Made by a program: the position numbers and the translations under genes. From a virus, in the IMG/VR virus record IMGVR_UViG_3300006751_000188, positions 1 through 20,836 of that record: a stretch of DNA of 20,836 nt; one strand, given 5' to 3'. Positions 16,474 to 20,836 of the stretch are shown here, in pieces. Numbering within the stretch: position 1 is the stretch's first letter; every line of letters begins with the position of its first letter. The notes under the pieces were generated by a model. The model made no database searches, was not told the DNA's origin, and saw only the letters and a list, made by a program, of their open reading frames with translations.

Positions 16474-17247
16474 ATGAATAATATATTAATAGTTTATTAT
16501 GAAGACGGAGAGAAGATCGTAACTTCCTTTGCCGCTAGCAAAACTGAAAAAGAAGCCGTAGAATCTCTTGCCTCTGTTGGCTCCAGAAAAATTAAAAAAT
16601 TCTTTTTCGTAGAAAATGCAACACACAGCCTTGAATTTTACCAAAATTATTGCGAGGCAGGCAAGAACGACGAGCTAGAGCTCGACGAAATATCTGCGAT
16701 TATAGACAGTAAAGAAGATTCAATAAAAGAAACAAGAAACCAACTACTGGAACAATTAGATATCCCCTTTATGAGAGCTATAGAAGACGACTGCTCGGAT
16801 TGTAAGGAGCATATAACAAAGCTTAAGAATTTCTTAAGGGATGTTCCAGATAATTTAAGACTTAAAGAACTTCAAACAAAAGAAGATTTTACATACTATA
16901 ATCCATTCAATAATATTTTTAATGTAGCCTTAGTAAAAAAGGGGTCTGGTTATACTTCCCCGCCAGAAGTTACTATTAGTGCTCCAGATAATAATTTTTT
17001 TATTGGCTTCCCCGCGAAAGCAGTAGCTCTTATAAAAGATGGTTCAGTTGAAAAAATTGAAATAACTGACCCCGGTTGCGGTTATCATAAAACGCCCATA
17101 GCAACAATTAGTTCGCCGCAAGAAGACGGTGGCTCTCAAGCTGTCGGGGTATGTTTCCCTCCGGAAAACACTATGGAAATTACAACAAATATGGGTCTGG
17201 ATCCAAAAGAAGTACACGACTGGCAAAAGGAAGCAGGCTTACTTTAA
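16474..17247 (+). CDS. Accessory tail protein with assembly-chaperone-like helix and GSGYTSPP repeats
   Basis: This 257-residue protein begins with an alpha/beta region of about 80 residues. A segment like the 'RN.LL...D......LRDiP' module of small phage tail-assembly proteins follows: ETRNQLLEQLDIPFMRAIED at about 86-105 and LRDVP at 121-125. Residues about 155-215 contain two copies of a beta repeat, KKGSGYTSPPEVTISAP and DPGCGYHKTPIATISSP, of the GSGYTSxPxVxIS type common in phage fibres. AAGG (16462-16465) overlaps the J stop and lies eight bases before the ATG. Position after J suggests a tip or fibre partner. The gene meets the tape-measure gene head-on: both TAA stops lie within TTAA at 17244-17247. 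No specific function can be assigned. Confidence 0.65.
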   Translation: MNNILIVYYEDGEKIVTSFAASKTEKEAVESLASVGSRKIKKFFFVENATHSLEFYQNYCEAGKNDELELDEISAIIDSKEDSIKETRNQLLEQLDIPFMRAIEDDCSDCKEHITKLKNFLRDVPDNLRLKELQTKEDFTYYNPFNNIFNVALVKKGSGYTSPPEVTISAPDNNFFIGFPAKAVALIKDGSVEKIEITDPGCGYHKTPIATISSPQEDGGSQAVGVCFPPENTMEITTNMGLDPKEVHDWQKEAGLL

Positions 17248-20200
17248 CTGCCCTGATACAAAAGTCCACCGGGGCGCTTCTCTTTAATAAGCGTTGACAG
17301 AACAGCGTTATTTACCATCTCAGCAATTTGTTTGCCGCGCTCTTCTTCTGCCGCATTGCCATCAGAATTATTTGAGGCACTGGTTGCAGTATTGCCATTT
17401 TGGTCAACGTTAACGACGATGTTAATGTTGTTGTTCGTGGATCCGGTTCCGCCGGCGTCCTCTGAACCCATAGCATTTCTTGTTACGCCGCCAACATAGC
17501 CGCCCTCTGCGTAGCCCCTAACCGAACCGGCGTTTAGCCTTTCAAAGAAGTCTTGGCCGTACTTGTCTACCGTTCTTCTGTTGACTACATACTCACCGCC
17601 AGTGAGCATGGCGGGTACATTGTCACTACCCACAGTCGCGGCATTTCTTATTGCTCCGCCCATCGCGTGACCCGGAATTCTGTGGTCCCAGCCCATAGCC
17701 CGCGCTGTTGCTGCGAGGCCACCTGTACCGCCGCCACGAATATTTGCGCCACCGCCACGAATATTTGCGCCACCGAAGGCATGATCAGCCCATCTTTCGT
17801 TATCCCCCCGATCGCCTCGGAACTGTATATTGTTGCGATTATTCATTATTTTGGGAGCTTTGCCGCCGCCCGTGAATGGACTAGCAGCCCCCGGCCCGCC
17901 GTAACTTCTTGCCGTCGGACTCCACCACTGTTTCATACCCTGCATGAATGGGTTGTCGGTTACGGGCCGTTGGGTGTATTTAAATTTCTTCAACCTCTTG
18001 CTCATCTTAAAGCCGTCAACTTTATTTTCTCGCTGGGTTCTTAACGCCCTATGGAAAGCTTTTGCCCCCCTCTCATGTTGTAATGCCCCACCGGGGCCAT
18101 ATGCCCTTTCAAGGCGTCTTTTGCTTTTGGCTGGTAACGAGGCCATTGCTTCCTTATTAATTCGTCCGGTTTCAGGATCAGTTACGTCACCCATTATACC
18201 CTGTGCCCTGTTAGCCTCGGCGGCATTTGCCCAATTCATAAGACCCTCAGCAGCCATAGAGGTTGCGATACTGATGCCGGTTGAAATAAATGCACCTTTT
18301 ATGTTCTTTTTCTTCTGATCGTGGAAATTCTTTAGTTGTTCTTCATATGCTTTTCTATGCTCCTCTTTTGCCTCGAGGTAATTCAGGAGTGCGTCTTGTT
18401 TACCAAATTTAAAGGCATTGTGTGGGTTGTCCGGGTCAGTAAGAGCTAGCGCAGACAAACCTATTTCATTCGGATCGTTCGGGTCTTTTCTTACGTCCAC
18501 ATTAAATTCGCCCTTCGTGGGCCTTGTTCTGTGGTCAACAGTATATGTATTTTTCAACAACATGTTGGCCATGTCATTTTCAAGCTCTTTCCTTGAAGTC
18601 ACAAATGATTCTGGGTCTGCATTTTCAGCAGCCTTGGAAGTCACATGTCCTTCGTCAACGAGCCTTTTTAATTCTTCCTTACCTGCCAGCCCCCAACCCG
18701 AGGCTTCAGCGACTACGCCGCCACCTGCGAATCTTTGTATTTTAAGTTTTTGTTTTGGGCCGGACCTCTGTTTTTTGCTCATTGATGCTCCATACGCGGC
18801 CGCTATTAAACTAGCCGGCATTTCCTGAGGCATATCCTTCAGGCCAACTTGAGGTTCAATACGTCTTTTCTTGATGTTCATGCTCGAATCTGCAGCACCG
18901 CCTTTATTCAGCCCTTGAAAAAATGGCGATCCATATTTTCGTACAGAACTTTTACGTACTACAAATTCTCCCTTTTGTAACATTGCCGGAACATCGTCCC
19001 TAACGCCGGAACCCCCACGAACCATCCCCCCGCGAGCAAATCCTTCAACTGCACCGCCCTTGTTCCACCCCTTGGGTAGTCCAGTAAATAAAGCATTCAT
19101 CATACCATTGATGGCCATATCGAGCGTACTCTTCAGCGCGGTGTCAGCGATAGCCTGAAACACTTCACTAAAAGCGGACTTCATATCTTTCGCGCCTTTT
19201 ATGCCTTCGAAAAGTGCATCAGATACGCCCGTTCTAAATTGGTTTAGCATTTGGGTTTGCGACGTCAATATGTCATCATACATATCTTTAGAATCGTAGC
19301 GCATTTGATCTTGTGCGTTTTGCCACATGTCTGTTCCGCTTAGACCCTCCCCCCTGTTTATTCTACCTCTTCTATAAACTTCACCAGCCTGTCTTATGCC
19401 TTGGTTTCTTAGTTTACCCTCCCCGTAAAGCTCCTTCGCCCTTCCATATGAAAGTTTCTCAGCGAAACCGCCAAGTTCTCGTAAAGATAGTGCTGTATCT
19501 GTTGAGGTTTTGCTCAACTCTACCCATTTGGCCCTCAATTCTTCGGCTGCGAGTATCTTGTCTTTTTCAGTTAGTTCGGATGCGTAAATCTCACCGAACA
19601 TTTGCTCCTTGGCCTGCCTTGCCATTTGGCCCTGTCCGGAAAGAACACCAGCTTGGATGTCCTTGGGGTCGATACGCATTTCATCTTTGAAATTTTCACG
19701 CCAGTCTCCCCCGCCCAACTTCTCTCCAGCATCTATTCTAACCATCCGTGCCTTCACCCCTGCGTTCGCCAGATCACCGCTCCTTATTTTGCCCTCCTCG
19801 TAAAGTTTCTTTGCATTTTCATATGCGAGTTTCTTGGCGAAAGTAGCAAGTTTGCGTAAAGATAATGTTGTATCTGTTGAAGTTTCGATCAACTCCTCCC
19901 ACTTGGCTTTTAGTTTCTCGGCCGTTGTTACTTTTTCCTCTTCGGTTAGTGGGGATGTGAAAACCTGCCCGAAAATCTGGTCTCTAGCTGATTTTGCCAT
20001 TTGTTCTTGCGCTGCATGAACACCAGTTTGGATGTCCTTGGAGTCGTAACGCATTGTGTCTTCGAGATTTTGAGTCCAGTCTTTCCTGTTTAATTTCTCT
20101 CCTCGGTTTATTTTACCTGTCCTCAGGGTTAACCCCGCCCTTGCTATGTCGCTGCTACCGGCCTTGCCGTCTTTGTAGAGCGCCTTCGCTCTTTCGTAGC

Positions 20201-20836
20201 CGAGTTTGTCGGCTACTCCTGCGAGGGCCCGTAGGGCCTTGGTTGTGTCTTTCGCGTTGTCGCTTATCTCGCTCCAACTTTTTTTAAGTTTTTTAACTTG
20301 TTCAGCCCTTTCTTCTTCGGTTAATTCCGAGTTTGCAATGGTCATTGCATAGGACTCTAGTGCCTTGTTTAACTCTGCTTGGGTTGTTACATCTTGACGT
20401 TTGTCTTTCTTGTCCTCAAGATTTTTTATAACCGCATCCACGAATTCCCCGCCGCGCATCTTCTCTATGCCTTTCGGCCCGACCCTCTCCAGCATTCTCT
20501 CAAATTTGGTATTGGCTCTTCTTATTCCTCGTTGTCTACCTTTGGCTTTAGTTTTGTTGACCGTATGTTTCTCAATAAGAGCTTTTCTTTTCGCTATTAA
20601 TTCGTCAGGCAAATCGGTTAGTGATTTTAATTTGAGTTGTCCAAATCTTGACCGCTCATTTGTTTGGGTCATCCTGCCGCTCGGGCTCGAGAATCCTTGA
20701 TTAATTTTTAAGAATTTATTTAAGGTGGCTGCATCAAAGAGTCTCAATTCTTTTAGTTTTTCTATTGCTTCGTTGACCGCCTTGCGTTTCTCTTTTGGCC
20801 CCTCCGCCTTTTCAATACTCTCTTCTACTTTTTTAA
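17244..20836 (-). CDS. Tail tape-measure protein, C-terminal part (N-terminus beyond the right edge)
   Basis: The frame is open to base 20836. The TTG at 20747 is internal, since KAEGPKEKRKAVNEAIEKLK is encoded upstream of it. Counting from that TTG, residues 141-514 are three tandem 125-residue helical repeats. Residues 505-556 (SDALFEGIKGAKDMKSAFSE, then IADTALKSTLDMAINGMMN) match the lambda-type tape-measure C-terminal region. Residues 576-614 and 1040-1075 carry the tape-measure motif 'DDVPAMLxxGEFVVxxxxVxKYGxxFFxxLN' twice. Residues 818-845 are hydrophobic. The extreme end ERGKQIAEMVNNAVLSTLIK, then RPGGLLYQG, is a classic tape-measure terminus. The protein sets tail length and is released during DNA ejection. 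Unusually, the gene faces the M-L-K-I-J genes instead of preceding them. Confidence 0.88.
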   Translation of the reverse strand, partial: KKVEESIEKAEGPKEKRKAVNEAIEKLKELRLFDAATLNKFLKINQGFSSPSGRMTQTNERSRFGQLKLKSLTDLPDELIAKRKALIEKHTVNKTKAKGRQRGIRRANTKFERMLERVGPKGIEKMRGGEFVDAVIKNLEDKKDKRQDVTTQAELNKALESYAMTIANSELTEEERAEQVKKLKKSWSEISDNAKDTTKALRALAGVADKLGYERAKALYKDGKAGSSDIARAGLTLRTGKINRGEKLNRKDWTQNLEDTMRYDSKDIQTGVHAAQEQMAKSARDQIFGQVFTSPLTEEEKVTTAEKLKAKWEELIETSTDTTLSLRKLATFAKKLAYENAKKLYEEGKIRSGDLANAGVKARMVRIDAGEKLGGGDWRENFKDEMRIDPKDIQAGVLSGQGQMARQAKEQMFGEIYASELTEKDKILAAEELRAKWVELSKTSTDTALSLRELGGFAEKLSYGRAKELYGEGKLRNQGIRQAGEVYRRGRINRGEGLSGTDMWQNAQDQMRYDSKDMYDDILTSQTQMLNQFRTGVSDALFEGIKGAKDMKSAFSEVFQAIADTALKSTLDMAINGMMNALFTGLPKGWNKGGAVEGFARGGMVRGGSGVRDDVPAMLQKGEFVVRKSSVRKYGSPFFQGLNKGGAADSSMNIKKRRIEPQVGLKDMPQEMPASLIAAAYGASMSKKQRSGPKQKLKIQRFAGGGVVAEASGWGLAGKEELKRLVDEGHVTSKAAENADPESFVTSRKELENDMANMLLKNTYTVDHRTRPTKGEFNVDVRKDPNDPNEIGLSALALTDPDNPHNAFKFGKQDALLNYLEAKEEHRKAYEEQLKNFHDQKKKNIKGAFISTGISIATSMAAEGLMNWANAAEANRAQGIMGDVTDPETGRINKEAMASLPAKSKRRLERAYGPGGALQHERGAKAFHRALRTQRENKVDGFKMSKRLKKFKYTQRPVTDNPFMQGMKQWWSPTARSYGGPGAASPFTGGGKAPKIMNNRNNIQFRGDRGDNERWADHAFGGANIRGGGANIRGGGTGGLAATARAMGWDHRIPGHAMGGAIRNAATVGSDNVPAMLTGGEYVVNRRTVDKYGQDFFERLNAGSVRGYAEGGYVGGVTRNAMGSEDAGGTGSTNNNINIVVNVDQNGNTATSASNNSDGNAAEEERGKQIAEMVNNAVLSTLIKEKRPGGLLYQGS
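17731..17775 (-). repeat. Perfect 21-bp tandem duplication in the tape-measure gene
   Basis: Two exact copies of cgccacgaatatttgcgcca plus c (17732-17752 and 17753-17773) extend one base to the left and two to the right. They encode ANIRGGG twice in a Gly-rich linker (residues about 994-1007). Exact nucleotide identity implies a recent duplication. Confidence 0.95.
19203..20327 (-). repeat. Three tandem 375-bp repeats in the tape-measure gene
   Basis: Units lie at 19953-20327, 19578-19952 and 19203-19577, each of 125 codons. Each opens with a [EP]LTEx(D/E) start, continues through KLKAKW, TDTTLSLRxL and AxxxAKxLYxxGK, then GEKL and MRYDSKDIQ, and ends near QMxxQ. The offset is exact: a 35-bp stretch at 20021-20055 recurs at 19646-19680 with four differences. 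The third unit is more diverged. The C-terminal part of a fourth, weaker unit may precede the first (NLEDKKDKRQDV at about residues 109-120). Confidence 0.9.

Noticed and set aside
17553-18318. Plus-strand ORFs of 163 and 124 aa antisense to the tape-measure gene
   Set aside because: Shadow frames of a well-supported tape-measure C-terminus; no start signal or recognisable domain.

Overview
The window is a fragment of the structural (tail) region of a tailed bacteriophage or prophage with a lambda-like, flexible siphovirus tail tip. The strongest evidence is a contiguous, correctly ordered set of lambda M-L-K-I-J homologues at 8973-16463, with clear family signatures: a FGDGYEQR motif in M, four iron-sulfur-type cysteines in L, JAMM plus NlpC/P60 catalytic residues in K, a YLFSGPQN/YGR tail in I, and LSEGQIEG at the start of J. 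Base composition is fairly A+T-rich. Collagen-like fibres, IPT/TIG-like domains and GSGYTSPP-type repeats are reminiscent of marine phages. That environmental guess is inference, and the host cannot be named from this window. No integrase, lysis, replication, tRNA, rRNA or CRISPR sequence was seen.

Layout: (1) 2-313, plus strand, the C-terminal end of an unidentified protein entering from the left edge. (2) 303-8866, minus strand, a leftward block starting with a GT2 glycosyltransferase split by a -1 frameshift. It continues with a tail-tube-like protein carrying a C-terminal Ig-like domain, a 1486-residue protein built from IPT/TIG-like units, a collagen-like fibre, and a small putative tail-fibre-assembly protein. 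The last four genes overlap by 1 or 8 bases and are probably translationally coupled. (3) 8867-8972, a 106-bp divergent gap, the only substantial intergenic space and the likely site of promoters for both blocks. (4) 8973-17247, plus strand, M, L, K, I, J and a small GSGYTSPP-repeat protein. (5) 17244-20836, minus strand, the C-terminal 1197 or so residues of a tail tape-measure protein that continues past the right edge and contains three tandem 125-residue repeats.

The genes make one tail: tape measure (length), probable tube protein, the tip/hub complex M-L-K-I-J (assembly, cell-wall opening, receptor recognition) and surface fibres. The arrangement is unusual. In lambda the tape-measure gene lies upstream of M-L-K-I-J on the same strand. 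Here it is inverted and lies beyond J, converging tail-to-tail so that both stop codons sit in one TTAA palindrome.

Three proteins from both strands (M, L and the fibre) appear to carry the same short aromatic, carbohydrate-binding-like module. Three adjacent leftward genes share IPT/TIG-like domains. The tail therefore looks assembled from a small set of reused surface modules.
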